Assembly (NCBI GenBank): GCA_001769805.1
Contig: MEPO01000022.1
Location: forward strand, 39,591-103,590
Direction: 5' to 3'
DNA length: 64,000 nt
From: Bdellovibrionales bacterium GWA1_52_35
Lineage (GTDB): Bacteria; Bdellovibrionota; UBA1018
The notes beneath the pieces are model-generated. The model saw only the letters and a program-made list of their open reading frames with translations. It did no database searches and had not been told where the DNA came from. Made by a program: the position numbers and the translations under genes. Of this stretch, positions 27,638 through 36,570 are shown one piece after another. The stretch's first letter is position 1, and every line of letters starts with the position of its first letter.

Positions 27638-27724
27638 CGCCGTGCAGCGCGCGGAGAGAAATTCTGGACTGAAAGCCTCGAGTAGGTTACTTCAGAATTA
27701 CATCCATCACGAGAGGGGAACTTC

Positions 27725-28393
27725 ATGGCCTCTACAGGCTTTTTTTCTTCGTCCATCGGGAAGAAGTATTTGATCGGGCTGACAGCCATTTTCATCAGCC
27801 TTTTTGTCTTCACCCATATGCTGGGCAATATGCTGCTTTTTGTCAGCCCGGAGGTTTATAACGGGTACAGTCACAAGTTGCTGACCAATCCGTTGATCGT
27901 GCTGATCGAGCTTTTTTTTCTGGCGCTCTTTCTCACGCATGTTCTTTATACGATCAAGACCACGCTAGAAAATAAAGAGGCACGGGGACAGCGGTTCACG
28001 ATCACGACTTCCGGAGCCAAGGCCGTCACTTTTTCATCCAAGACGATGATCTATCACGGGGCGCTGATTTTTGTTTTCCTGGTCCTGCATTTACTTACCT
28101 TCAAATACGGGCAGATTTACGAAGCAACTTACAACGGAGTCGTCATGCGGGACTTGCACCGCCTCGTGATTGAGGTCTTTCAGATTCCCTCCTACGTCGT
28201 CTGGTACGTAATCGCGGTTTTTCTGCTGGGCTTGCATCTGCACCATGGCGTGCAATCGATTTTTCAGACGCTTGGCTTCAATCAACCGCGCTACACGCCG
28301 GCGATCAGGAAGATCGGGCTGACTTATGCCTGGGTGGTCGCGATCGGCTACATGTTCCAACCTTTGTACGTTTTTTTCTTTTACCAACAATAA
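27725..28393 (+). CDS. sdhC: Succinate dehydrogenase cytochrome b558-type subunit
   Basis: 222 aa with five membrane helices in the Bacillus/Bacteroides-type single-anchor form, so no separate SdhD is needed. Histidines in FVFTHMLGN, LFLTHVLY, MIYHGALIF, LVLHLLTF and GLHLHHGVQS are candidate ligands for two hemes b. A strong GAGGGG site precedes the ATG. Start of sdhCAB; anchors the catalytic dimer and passes electrons to quinone. Confidence 0.92.
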   Translation: MASTGFFSSSIGKKYLIGLTAIFISLFVFTHMLGNMLLFVSPEVYNGYSHKLLTNPLIVLIELFFLALFLTHVLYTIKTTLENKEARGQRFTITTSGAKAVTFSSKTMIYHGALIFVFLVLHLLTFKYGQIYEATYNGVVMRDLHRLVIEVFQIPSYVVWYVIAVFLLGLHLHHGVQSIFQTLGFNQPRYTPAIRKIGLTYAWVVAIGYMFQPLYVFFFYQQ

Positions 28394-28428
28394 GTAGGGC
28401 TGATTTCGCTTAGCCCAAAAGGACTTTT

Positions 28429-30345
28429 ATGTTGAAGTTAGATTCAAAAATACCAGGTGGCCCGCTGGAGCAGAAGTGGGAGACTCATAAGTTCCAGATG
28501 AAACTGGTGAACCCCGCCAATAAGCGGAAGTACTCGGTGATCGTCGTGGGCACCGGTCTCGCTGGTGCTTCGGCCTCCGCCTCACTTGCGGAGCTGGGTT
28601 ATGAAGTGAAGACCTTCACGATCCATGATTCCCCCCGACGGGCGCATTCCATTGCCGCTCAAGGTGGAATCAATGCCGCCAAGAATTACACGAACGACGG
28701 TGATTCGGTTTACCGGCTTTTTTACGACACGATCAAAGGTGGCGATTTCCGCGCGCGCGAAGCCAATGTTTATCGTCTGGCCGAGGTTTCAAATTCCATC
28801 ATTGATCAATGTGTGGCGCAGGGTGTGCCGTTTGCGCGTGATTACGGCGGTCTTCTTGACAACCGCTCCTTCGGTGGTTCGCAGGTTTCGCGGACATTTT
28901 ACGCGCGCGGCCAGACCGGCCAGCAGCTTCTGATTGGCGCTTATCAGGCCATGATGAGGCAGGTGGGCCTGGGTACGATCAAGCTCTTCAATCGTCGTGA
29001 AATGCTGGATCTGGTTACTGTCGACGGCGCCGCTCGCGGGATCATCACGCGGAATCTTGTCACCGGAGCCATCGAATCTCATGTGGCGGATGCCGTGATT
29101 CTGGCCACGGGTGGTTACGGAAATGTGTTTTTCCTCTCGACCAATGCCAAAGCCTGTAACGGTACGGCGGTCTGGAAAGCTTACAAAAAAGGCGCTGGCT
29201 TCGGGAATCCCTGTTTCACGCAGATTCATCCGACCTGCATCCCGGTTTCCGGCCATTATCAATCCAAGCTCACGCTGATGTCTGAATCGCTCCGCAATGA
29301 CGGGCGCGTCTGGGTACCGAAGAAAGTCGGCGAAACCCGGCCACCTGCGGAGATTCCGGAAGAGGATCGTGATTATTACCTCGAGCGTGTGTACCCGAGC
29401 TTTGGCAATCTCGCGCCTCGCGATGTTTCGTCCCGACAGGCCAAGTTTGCCTGTGATGCGGGTCGGGGCGTGGGCCAGTCCAAGATGGCAGTTTATCTTG
29501 ATTTCAAAGACGCCATTAAGCGCCTGGGCAAAGCGAAGATTGAAGAACGTTACGGCAATCTTTTCCAGATGTATGAAAAGATCACGGACGAAAACCCCTA
29601 CGAAGTGCCAATGCGGATTTTCCCGGCCGTTCATTACACGATGGGCGGCCTCTGGGTGGATTACAACCTCATGAGCACCGTCCCGGGGTTGCACGTTCTA
29701 GGCGAAGCCAATTTCTCGGACCACGGTGCCAACCGTCTCGGTGCCTCGGCGCTGATGCAGGGCCTGGCTGATGGTTATTTTGTGATTCCGTATACGATCG
29801 GTGATTACCTGGTCGGGAACAAATTGCCCAAAATCGACGCCAGTCACGAGGCCTTCCGGGCGGCCGAAGCCGAAGCCAAGGCGCGCACGCAAAAATTGCT
29901 TTCCATTAAGGGCTCTCAGACGGTGGATGAAATGCATATGAAGCTCGGCAAGCTCATGTGGGATCATGTCGGAATGTCGCGGAATGAGGCTGGATTAAAA
30001 AAAGCCCTGATTGAAATCCCGAAATTGCGGGATCAATTCTGGCAGGATATCCGGATTCCGGGAGAGGGTATGGAGTTGAATCAGGAACTGGAAAAAGCCG
30101 GCCGCGTGGCTGACTTCCTGGAACTTGGGGAGCTGATGGCTCACGATGCGCTTCATCGCACGGAATCCTGCGGCGGTCACTTCCGTGAGGAAAGTCAGAC
30201 GGAAGATAACGAGGCGAAACGAGACGACGAGAATTTCGCCTACGCAGGCGTTTGGGAATACAAAGGTCAGGGTAAGGCTCCCGAGCTGAATAAAGAGCAG
30301 CTGGTGTTCGAGCGAATTCATCTGGCAACCCGAAGCTATAAATAA
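28429..30345 (+). CDS. sdhA: Succinate dehydrogenase/fumarate reductase flavoprotein
   Basis: 638 aa, the long form found with one-subunit anchors. The Rossmann start [13 protein letters not shown] is followed by [14 protein letters not shown] with the His that binds FAD covalently, IHPTCIP and the [10 protein letters not shown] loop of the active site, [10 protein letters not shown], and [14 protein letters not shown]. Oxidises succinate to fumarate (or the reverse) on the cytoplasmic side. AAAGGAC ribosome site 36 nt after sdhC. Confidence 0.95.
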   Translation: MLKLDSKIPGGPLEQKWETHKFQMKLVNPANKRKYSVIVVGTGLAGASASASLAELGYEVKTFTIHDSPRRAHSIAAQGGINAAKNYTNDGDSVYRLFYDTIKGGDFRAREANVYRLAEVSNSIIDQCVAQGVPFARDYGGLLDNRSFGGSQVSRTFYARGQTGQQLLIGAYQAMMRQVGLGTIKLFNRREMLDLVTVDGAARGIITRNLVTGAIESHVADAVILATGGYGNVFFLSTNAKACNGTAVWKAYKKGAGFGNPCFTQIHPTCIPVSGHYQSKLTLMSESLRNDGRVWVPKKVGETRPPAEIPEEDRDYYLERVYPSFGNLAPRDVSSRQAKFACDAGRGVGQSKMAVYLDFKDAIKRLGKAKIEERYGNLFQMYEKITDENPYEVPMRIFPAVHYTMGGLWVDYNLMSTVPGLHVLGEANFSDHGANRLGASALMQGLADGYFVIPYTIGDYLVGNKLPKIDASHEAFRAAEAEAKARTQKLLSIKGSQTVDEMHMKLGKLMWDHVGMSRNEAGLKKALIEIPKLRDQFWQDIRIPGEGMELNQELEKAGRVADFLELGELMAHDALHRTESCGGHFREESQTEDNEAKRDDENFAYAGVWEYKGQGKAPELNKEQLVFERIHLATRSYK

Positions 30346-30355
30346 GGAATCGATC

Positions 30356-31117
30356 ATGAGCGATAAATCTATCAATCTGACTCTGAAAATCTGGCGCCAG
30401 AAGAACGCAAACGAAATAGGTCATTTCGAGACCCATCCGGTGAAAGACATTTCGACGGACATGTCCTTTCTTGAAATGTTCGATCTTCTCAATCTGCACA
30501 TCATCAAGGCCGGCGGTGTGCCGATCGCTTTTGACAGTGATTGCCGGGAAGGCATTTGCGGGATGTGCTCGATGACGATCAACGGCAATCCACATGGACC
30601 TGACCGGGAAACGGCGACTTGCCAATTGCACATGCGGCGCTTCAGCGACGGCGATACGATTGTAGTCGAACCCTTTCGGGCCAAGGCTTTCCCTGTTTTG
30701 AAAGACCTCTGCACTGATCGCTCCTCGCTCGACCGGATGATCGCAGCGGGTGGTTTTGTTTCGGTGAATACGGGCAGTGCTCAGGACGGTAATGCGCTTC
30801 CGGTTCCGAAGCAGGATTCCGACCTGGCGATGGATGCGGCCGCCTGCATTGGTTGTGGCGCTTGTGTCGCCGCCTGCAAGAACGCTTCGGCGATGCTTTT
30901 TGTCTCTGCTAAAGTCTCGCATCTCGGCTTGCTCCCGCAAGGGGCGGTCGAAAAGGAACGACGTGTGCTGAACATGGTTGCGCAGATGGACAAAGAAAAA
31001 TTCGGCAGCTGCACCAATACCGGCGCCTGCGAAGCGGCGTGCCCCAAAGCGATCAAGATGGAAAATATCGCTCGAATGAACCGGGGTTTCTTCAGTGCGA
31101 GTTTGACGAGACGCTGA
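30356..31117 (+). CDS. sdhB: Succinate dehydrogenase/fumarate reductase iron-sulfur subunit
   Basis: 253 aa. The [2Fe-2S] site is [12 protein letters not shown] with the distal cysteine in [18 protein letters not shown] starts the [4Fe-4S] site, and [18 protein letters not shown] supplies the [3Fe-4S] ligands and the last cysteine. It carries electrons from SdhA to the heme anchor. 10 nt after sdhA with an AAGGA ribosome site. Last gene of the operon; a perfect stem-loop follows. Confidence 0.95.
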   Translation: MSDKSINLTLKIWRQKNANEIGHFETHPVKDISTDMSFLEMFDLLNLHIIKAGGVPIAFDSDCREGICGMCSMTINGNPHGPDRETATCQLHMRRFSDGDTIVVEPFRAKAFPVLKDLCTDRSSLDRMIAAGGFVSVNTGSAQDGNALPVPKQDSDLAMDAAACIGCGACVAACKNASAMLFVSAKVSHLGLLPQGAVEKERRVLNMVAQMDKEKFGSCTNTGACEAACPKAIKMENIARMNRGFFSASLTRR

Positions 31118-31122
31118 CGGGA

Positions 31123-31145
31123 CGGCAGATTTAAAAAATCTGCCG
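31123..31145. terminator. Perfect 10-bp stem-loop between convergent genes
   Basis: CGGCAGATTT and AAATCTGCCG surround a 3-nt loop just after the sdhB stop and over the stop codon of the opposite gene. The stem itself supplies short A/T runs to both strands but no long U-tract follows. A bidirectional terminator or mRNA 3' end-stabilising hairpin is likely. Confidence 0.5.
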
Positions 31146-32006
31146 GGGCGCTTCGTAATTCCGGAAGAATTGTTCTACGGTTCGGATGACAATATCGTAT
31201 TGGTCTTTCGTTAAAACTTCGCGCGCTTGAATACGTTTGAGCAGGGGGAGTGCCGGGGCGAGTTCCGCGAATCTGAGCCCTCGCTGTCTCTCAATTTCTC
31301 TGATCATGATCTGGGCCTGGGCGCCTTGGTCAGCAATGAATTTCAGGATCTCCTGCCGTTCGGTGCCTTGAACTTCCGTGAGCTTCAGGAGCTGTCTTGA
31401 TTTTAATTTGAGGTGGATTCCGAAGGTTCCTACTTCATGCCGAAAATCCGAATAGACCTGGGCATTCGGATCGAAATGCGAAACGGGCCGATTCACATGG
31501 AATTTTTCCGCACGCATGGTTGGACTTTTCAAGGCCCGCTTTTCTGGCCGATTGAGATAAGAAATGAGGTTCTCGACGCGGGCTCCGGTTTTTTCCACGG
31601 TGAAGGGGATGCCGAGTTCCTCGGAGGAGCGGGCGAGAATTCCCGCGGTTTCATTGGCGGCAATGATCTGCCCAGTTCTCTTTTCAAAAAGGAGTTCGCC
31701 GGCCCAGCTGATTTTTCGAATATCTTGACCGGTCTGTTTTCTCACCGATGCGAGGAGCCCCGCGTGGCCATCACTGATCTGCTGGCCCAGCACCAGAAGC
31801 GGCTTGCCATCGGGGGTTTCTGCCAGGATACCGATCAAAACCGGCGGACCTTTCCTGGGTAGCAGTCCCGGGGCGAGCTTTGCGACCGGGGTCGTCTTCA
31901 GAGCGTCCGAGAGTGCGTTCACGCAGGGGGATTGGGCAGTGGCTGTGATGCTCGACAAGAAGCTGAGCAGTAGTGCAGACGCTACGGCAGGGAATCTCGG
32001 TGCCAT
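31131..32006 (-). CDS. Exported protein of unknown function
   Basis: 291 aa from the ATG at 32006, which gives a signal peptide (ASALLLSFLSSITATA). A frame extension to 32042 lacks a signal. The mature part has an alpha/beta N-terminal half (GPPVLIGILAETPDGKPLLVLGQQIS) and a helical C-terminal half. No family recognised. A decayed copy of its first codons and upstream region sits at 33437-33670, and pieces of its upstream region recur at 36424-36467. Confidence 0.68.
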   Translation of the reverse strand: MAPRFPAVASALLLSFLSSITATAQSPCVNALSDALKTTPVAKLAPGLLPRKGPPVLIGILAETPDGKPLLVLGQQISDGHAGLLASVRKQTGQDIRKISWAGELLFEKRTGQIIAANETAGILARSSEELGIPFTVEKTGARVENLISYLNRPEKRALKSPTMRAEKFHVNRPVSHFDPNAQVYSDFRHEVGTFGIHLKLKSRQLLKLTEVQGTERQEILKFIADQGAQAQIMIREIERQRGLRFAELAPALPLLKRIQAREVLTKDQYDIVIRTVEQFFRNYEAPRQIF

Positions 32007-32422
32007 AGTTCTATTTTCCTGCTTTTCTGGCCGTTTCGCCAAGGAAAAGTCATCGGAGGTCCCGAACAGCGCTAATAAGTGCCTGCACCCTGCTTTAATC
32101 CTTTCTCCGCCCGACTGGCATTAAGCAAATGGCGCCAAAAGGGCTTGGAATGCTGTCACCGCAGTCGTGAGAGCCAGTTTAAGACGACAGCAGATACCCA
32201 GAAATGCTCGTCTTTGTAATAAAACGACTGTCATTAAATATTACCTTTTCGGCCAGATGGGCACTGCCCAGATGTTCCTAAAGGATGGCCGAAATAGGGA
32301 TATTCTTATCTGTAACCGTCTTTCTGGCTGGCAACTTCTGCGCGCCCCGGCATCACCGGAATGCGCATTTTCATTGAGTTTTGAATATCGGCATGCATAA
32401 TTTAGGAAGGAGGTAATTCTTA
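32007..32422. other. Long intergenic region; carries repeat also found at 33.5 and 36.4 kb
   Basis: 416 bp between divergent genes. Bases 32007-32150 recur in decayed form at 33529-33670. GGGCTTGGAATGCTGTC (32141-32157) recurs exactly at 36428-36444. A 77-codon frame inside (32167-32400) has no ribosome site or recognisable sequence and I do not call it. The right end holds the ribosome site of the next gene. Confidence 0.6.
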
Positions 32423-33058
32423 ATGGCTCTTCGCATACTGACGCATATTGCTGTTATCTACTTCCTTACTTTGAATGTGGGGGCCTACGCCTCGGATCTC
32501 TGGGAAGTGCTATTCCAAAATAAATGCGCACTTGAAACTCCCGGCGGCAGGCAAATCGAACTCAAACGTGAAGCTGTCGTTGAAGATCCGAAGATTGACG
32601 ATGCCACAATGACTCTAAGTGCGCATGAAGGGTACACCTTTCGTGTCGAACGAAATCGTTTATATAAAGACGTTTTCTTGTTCGTTTCTGAGATTCCCGG
32701 CGCGACATTTAAGTATCATTTCTTTCTGTTTCGAAACACAAAGCGAGGACCTGAGCTCGCCGGATACGCTGGTGCCAATTCCTTAGCAGACCTCGAAAGA
32801 GAAATCGAATGGGATTCCAAAAAAGCCCGCGTACTTTGTGGAAGTGCAAAATCTAAAGCTCATCACAGGGAACTTTCGCCTGCTCAAGGCTGTAAAGACG
32901 TCGCGAGCTGTTTAAAGAATATTGAAAAATCCAGAGGCAGCACGTCTATAAGGGCTCATAGCGTCAGCGATGCGAAACAAAAGACGTCGACATCTGAGTC
33001 CGTTCGCAGCCCCGAAGCGAAAGGTTCGGCCACTGGCTCTACCAATGCCGCGCGGTAA
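32423..33058 (+). CDS. Small exported protein of unknown function (cargo gene 1)
   Basis: 211 aa with a signal peptide ending near LNVGAYA. A very strong AGGAAGGAGGT lies 6 nt before the ATG. The mature part has a beta-rich domain (residues ~25-150) with two cysteines, then a basic Ser/Thr/Lys-rich tail (~160-211). Codon use and base composition look more AT-rich than in flanking housekeeping genes. No family recognised. It occupies the same place in the first repeat unit that the unrelated gene at 36571 occupies in the second. Confidence 0.68.
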   Translation: MALRILTHIAVIYFLTLNVGAYASDLWEVLFQNKCALETPGGRQIELKREAVVEDPKIDDATMTLSAHEGYTFRVERNRLYKDVFLFVSEIPGATFKYHFFLFRNTKRGPELAGYAGANSLADLEREIEWDSKKARVLCGSAKSKAHHRELSPAQGCKDVASCLKNIEKSRGSTSIRAHSVSDAKQKTSTSESVRSPEAKGSATGSTNAAR

Positions 33059-33112
33059 TGCCCGTTACAGACTATTTTAGCCGCCCGTATGAGTTCTGGA
33101 AAGGAATCTCTG

Positions 33113-33395
33113 GTTTAGCAGTCAAGCCATGGCCGGAAATACAGAGAATTTTAGGCATACTGGGCCACTACATACCGGCAACTCCAAGGAGTGTGGTTCT
33201 GTCAAAACCTGGAGTAAGGTTCTGAATATTTCAAAAGCATCGCCATCTAAGCAGTTTTAAATGATCAACTACAAAACAAAGCAGCTGATCGAGAATACTC
33301 CCCGTTCGAAAGTTCGCTCGGCCAGCATGGGGATAATCGTCCAATCACTTGTGTCCGGGAGCGACTGCTGCTGATGGAGCTGCAAGATCCAGTGA
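33113..33395 (+). pseudogene. Decayed 5' fragment of the GIDE-domain gene (copy of 37269-37612)
   Basis: Matching blocks in order: agcagtcaagcc (33117-33128 versus 37276-37287), gtgtggtt...gtcaaaa, gaatatttcaaaagcatcgc, then ~80 clear bases from 33261 matching 37450 onward (CAGCTGATCGA.AATACTC, TCGGCCAGCATGGG), and 33350-33393 matching 37571-37612. Two internal deletions of roughly 80 and 35 bp remove the start codon and part of the frame. Clearly a relic and not expressed as protein. Confidence 0.8.
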
Positions 33396-33436
33396 GCACC
33401 GATCAGTGCGATCATTTGCCCGGGAGGTCGAAGCCT

Positions 33437-33670
33437 GGGTTAGAGCGAGGGTGAGTTCATCGAGGCAAGGGGATTGTGAGCAGTGGTAAGCAGGCGCGCG
33501 ACAGGACGACAGGAAATCTCGGTGCCATAGTTCCATGTCTCTGCGTTTTTGGCTGTTGCCAAGAAAAATCATCGGAGGTCCTGAACAGCGCTTAACGTTT
33601 TCTGCACCCTGCTCAAACCTTTCTCAGTCCTAACCGTTCTGAAGCAAGGGTACCCCACAAAGGCCAGAGC
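33437..33670 (-). pseudogene. Decayed 5' fragment of the 31.1-kb gene (copy of 31907-32150)
   Basis: The block AAATCTCGGTGCCATAGTTC around 33514-33533 is nearly identical to 31992-32011 and keeps the minus-strand ATG (33528) and the M-A-P-R-F-P codons. The match continues upstream (TCATCGGAGGTCC.GAACAGCGCT, TGCACCCTGCT, CCTTTCTC). Downstream of the relic start the frame is broken by indels. It directly follows the GIDE-gene relic, an order opposite to that of the intact genes. Confidence 0.78.
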
Positions 33671-33737
33671 TTTGGCCAGCATCTGGCGCGCACCTGAACG
33701 AGCGATTCAACCAAAGACGAATTGAATAATTGGGTTC

Positions 33738-33812
33738 AGCATATCAGCGTTGCCTCTCGCCCGGAAAGGGCGCTATTTGGTTTGTGACCAAACAAGGCTA
33801 CGCTGATATGCT
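33738..33812. repeat. Branched dyad: 13-bp outer stem with two internal hairpins
   Basis: AGCATATCAGCGT (33738-33750) pairs perfectly with ACGCTGATATGCT (33800-33812), then GCCT with AGGC after one mismatch. Inside are two hairpins: CGCCC-GGAAA-GGGCG (33758-33772) and TTTGGT-TTGTG-ACCAAA (33776-33792). The result is a three-way junction of 75 nt, 17 nt downstream of the DUF4082 gene stop on that strand. No U-tract follows. It could be an mRNA 3' structure, a REP-like element or the end of a mobile segment. It lacks integron attC core sequences. Confidence 0.75.
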
Positions 33813-33829
33813 TTAAATCGCCTATATCA

Positions 33830-36190
33830 CTAGTAAGCAAATGCTGAGACTTTGCCTTCCGTGTAGACCTGACCTGTGATCCAGGTTGCTGGCAGTGAAA
33901 GCAGCCCAGAAGACTTACTTGTCTCACAGGGGCCTGCTCCTACCACATCCCTGAAGGCCAGGGTCCCATTCAGACCGAGTAGGGCAATCCAGTACTTCTG
34001 ACCCGAAGTCAGGGAGACCGCGGGAATTGATAAAATATTCCATCTCCCGGGCACCGCGCTCACTGATGCCTGAGAAAGCAAGCTGCCAGGATGTCCGTAA
34101 TTGTCACGATAGATACCGACAATCAACTTGGTAGCCTTTGTGGTGGCATCCAAGAATACAGATACTTTGCTGACCGAGCTGGATCGGGTTGCGATGGAGC
34201 TGAAAGCTTCTGCAGAACCCGCCACATTGCTATCAACATTGGCCACAAGAGATGAATTACCAATCACGGCACTCACCGTGGTTGGCGTCGGGGTCGGAGT
34301 TGGGGTCGGAGTTGGGGTCGGAGTTGGGGTCGGAGTTGGGGTCGGAGTTGGGGTCGGAGTTGGGGTCGGCGAAGCCGAGGGTACAAAGACTACATCACGG
34401 AAATAATTGCTATTCTTAAACGAGTTGTTCGGGTAATCACCCCGGGCGCCAAAGAGGCCATTAAAATTATCAGCAACCGAGCTGAGATCATTATTCGCAA
34501 CCACAGAAGCCAAGCCATCGATCGTGGTCGCATAATGAGAATTTGTGTTAACGGTGACAGTGTAAATCGTATTTGCGGAAATATTGAGCGGAGTTGAAAG
34601 CGTCGCCACCTGCCAGCCGGAGGCGCTTTCATTTACGAAATTGACACTCGCCAGCTGGGGATTTCCCGGAGACGTCGACCAGATTCTGCCTGTGTGCGAG
34701 CCGGATTCACTCGGTGCTTTGTAGTACCGGATGGCCTTGATCTGTCCGGCGGTAGAGCTCTTGAACTTCATTCCAAGCTCATACGGAACGCCATCAGCCT
34801 CATTCGGGAGAGCGGGGATTTGCGTTGAAAAAATCGACTGACCTCCGGGAATGGGCGTCGGGGTGGCAGCGACAAAAACAATATCCCGGAAATAGTTGCT
34901 TTTATTCGAGGACTGGGTCGGATAGTAGCCGATAGGGCCAAAGATGCCGTTAAAATTATCAGCAACCGAGCTGAGATTATTATTCACAACCTCAGTAGCC
35001 AAGCCATTGACCGTGGCAGCATAATGAGAATTTGTGTTTACGGTGACAGTGTAAATCGTATTTGCGGAAACGTTGAGCGGAGTTGAAAGCGTCGCCACCT
35101 GCCAGCCGGAGGCGCTTTCATTTGCGAAATTGACACTCGCCAGCTGGGGATTTCCCGGAGACGTCGACCAGATTCTGCCTGTATGCGAGCCGGATTCACT
35201 CGGTGATTTGTAATACCGGATGGCCTTGATCTGTCCAGCGACAGAGGTCTTGAACTTCATTCCAAGCTCATACGGAACGCCATCAGCCTCATTCGGGAGA
35301 GCGGGGGTTAGCGTTGGAAAAAGCGACTGATTGCCGGGGATGGGCGTCGGGGTGGCAGTCGGGGTGACTGTTGGGGTGACTGTTGGGGTGACTGTTGGGG
35401 TCGCTGTAGGAGTCGGTGTCGGGCCGACGGTGCCGATCATCGGATTGAGGTTGGCATCCGTCTTGGACGGTCTGTCCGTGGTGATCACAATGTCATCCAT
35501 GTACATCGTTTGCGCTTGAGCAGTGCCGTTATTCCAATTGGCCATGAAGAATGCAACATTATCAGATACGGCTGACGCACTCGGCATGGTGCGGCTCGTG
35601 GTATCTTCAAGAATGAGTTGACCATTTTTCCAAATTCGGAAAATGCCCTGAGTTTCAGAGAGCTTCACGTACATTTCTATGCATTGCCAATTATCAACAT
35701 CAAACCCCACGGAAGCACGAGGCTGCACGTCGGCTATTTCGCTGGACAGCATGATTTGGTTTTGAGTATTTCCGAAAACTGAAAGATAGCCAACATTCGG
35801 GAATTTGACCGCGCGCAATACTTTGATTGCTTGGTCACCCAGGCCAGCCGCGTTCCCCCAGCTCCAAGGAGAAGCGAAATAATAGTAAGCGCGGGCCCAG
35901 AGTTCTGTCCCCTTTGCTAGATTTTGAGGATAATAAAGAAGCCCGTAGGTCCCACCATCTCCTTGGGTCATGTACATTTTCGCGGATTGTGAGCCGCCAA
36001 AAGCACGTTCACTCGAAACCGTTACGCTCGATCCGTTTGCTCCGGACAATGTTCCGCTATCATGAAAACCGCCGCCATTCGGTTCAAAATCAGCCGAAAC
36101 CGTCCACGCACCCGCGAATGTCGGAAAACAAAGAACCGCTAATATTCCTGCGACCCATGGCAGAGTCAATTTTTTTCTAGCAATACACAT
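33830..36190 (-). CDS. Large secreted surface protein: LamG/polysaccharide-lyase-like domain, two DUF4082 domains, (PT)n linkers
   Basis: 786 aa with a signal peptide ending near FAGA. Residues ~30-245 resemble a concanavalin-like or heparin-lyase-like sandwich (WQCIEMYVKLSETQGIFRIWKNGQ). Then come a PT/VT linker, DUF4082 domain 1 (~285-440), a short linker, DUF4082 domain 2 (~448-605), a (PT)15-like linker (~608-640) and a C-terminal beta domain to 786. The DUF4082 domains share ELGMKFK..AGQIKAIRYYK and GSHTGRIWS. Probably binds or lies on extracellular polysaccharide. It interrupts a duplicated segment, and composition suggests acquisition. Confidence 0.82.
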   Translation of the reverse strand: MCIARKKLTLPWVAGILAVLCFPTFAGAWTVSADFEPNGGGFHDSGTLSGANGSSVTVSSERAFGGSQSAKMYMTQGDGGTYGLLYYPQNLAKGTELWARAYYYFASPWSWGNAAGLGDQAIKVLRAVKFPNVGYLSVFGNTQNQIMLSSEIADVQPRASVGFDVDNWQCIEMYVKLSETQGIFRIWKNGQLILEDTTSRTMPSASAVSDNVAFFMANWNNGTAQAQTMYMDDIVITTDRPSKTDANLNPMIGTVGPTPTPTATPTVTPTVTPTVTPTATPTPIPGNQSLFPTLTPALPNEADGVPYELGMKFKTSVAGQIKAIRYYKSPSESGSHTGRIWSTSPGNPQLASVNFANESASGWQVATLSTPLNVSANTIYTVTVNTNSHYAATVNGLATEVVNNNLSSVADNFNGIFGPIGYYPTQSSNKSNYFRDIVFVAATPTPIPGGQSIFSTQIPALPNEADGVPYELGMKFKSSTAGQIKAIRYYKAPSESGSHTGRIWSTSPGNPQLASVNFVNESASGWQVATLSTPLNISANTIYTVTVNTNSHYATTIDGLASVVANNDLSSVADNFNGLFGARGDYPNNSFKNSNYFRDVVFVPSASPTPTPTPTPTPTPTPTPTPTPTPTPTPTPTTVSAVIGNSSLVANVDSNVAGSAEAFSSIATRSSSVSKVSVFLDATTKATKLIVGIYRDNYGHPGSLLSQASVSAVPGRWNILSIPAVSLTSGQKYWIALLGLNGTLAFRDVVGAGPCETSKSSGLLSLPATWITGQVYTEGKVSAFAY
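34296..34367. repeat. 12-bp tandem repeat GGAGTTGGGGTC, about 6 perfect units
   Basis: Six identical units plus a partial unit encode the Pro-Thr linker on the minus strand. Unit length is a multiple of three, so copy changes alter linker length without a frameshift. Confidence 0.9.
34384..35354. repeat. Tandem 489-bp direct repeat encoding two DUF4082 domains
   Basis: Two copies offset by 489 bp (for example the TGTAAATCGTATTTGCGG block at 34561 and 35050) are near-identical over long runs, with differences clustered in the outer parts. Such similarity suggests recent duplication or gene conversion inside the gene. Confidence 0.9.
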
Positions 36191-36570
36191 ATGAAGCCCC
36201 CGGCTTTTTTAAAATCTCATGAAATGGTAGTTTTATAATTTTAGCCACAGCCGCTCGTCATGTGAACATAATTAATCGTGCCATCCCGTCTTTCGAAAGA
36301 TTTGCTTTTAGTTTGCGTGTACTAAAGTATTTATATTTAGCCCCAGAGACGATCTCCTTGGGACCATGTCTTTTCCGTGCCATGTTTTCTCACGAACCGC
36401 GTGTGTCGCGCAGGTTCGCCCTCTAAAGGGCTTGGAATGCTGTCGCCTCGGTCTTGAGGCTAGTTCTTGGCGAAATATTCTTTGTGGTCATTTCGGACAC
36501 AGGCAACTCCCGATCAGATTGGTTGGATTTTATGCGGACTGATCTTATACTGCAATTAGGCGGAAATTCA
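36191..36570. other. Intergenic region with palindrome, repeat copy and promoter
   Basis: 380 bp between divergent genes. Contents: a perfect palindrome TCTTTCGAAAGA (36289-36300), about 100 bp upstream of the DUF4082 gene start; the repeat GGGCTTGGAATGCTGTC (36428-36444) shared with 32141-32157; and a promoter for the next gene, TTGGAT (36524-36529), 16 bp, TATACT (36546-36551). The frame of the next gene is open back to 36454 but without a signal peptide there. Confidence 0.6.

Larger units (their letters stand above)
33059..33829. other. Gene-free stretch holding two gene relics and a large stem-loop
   Basis: 771 bp without an intact gene. From left: spacer; relic of the GIDE-gene 5' region (33113-33395); relic of the 31.1-kb gene 5' region (33437-33670); possible insertion boundary near 33665; branched dyad at 33738-33812 next to the stop of the DUF4082 gene. 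A 75-codon minus-strand frame (33345-33572) is part of the relic and has lost its stop and reading frame. Confidence 0.7.

Noticed and set aside
32167..32400. 77-codon plus-strand frame
   Set aside because: No ribosome site, no signal peptide or fold pattern, and its left part lies in a repeated non-coding segment.
33345..33572. 75-codon minus-strand frame
   Set aside because: It is part of two decayed gene copies; only the first few codons after 33528 match the real gene, and then the frame is lost.
33738..33812. Integron attC recombination site
   Set aside because: The folded size fits, but there is no GTTRRRY/RYYYAAC core pair at the ends, no integrase in the window, and the adjacent gene is not in cassette orientation with a second site.
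34296..34367. CRISPR-like array
   Set aside because: Units are 12 bp, contiguous with no spacers, and lie inside a coding frame as Pro-Thr codons.
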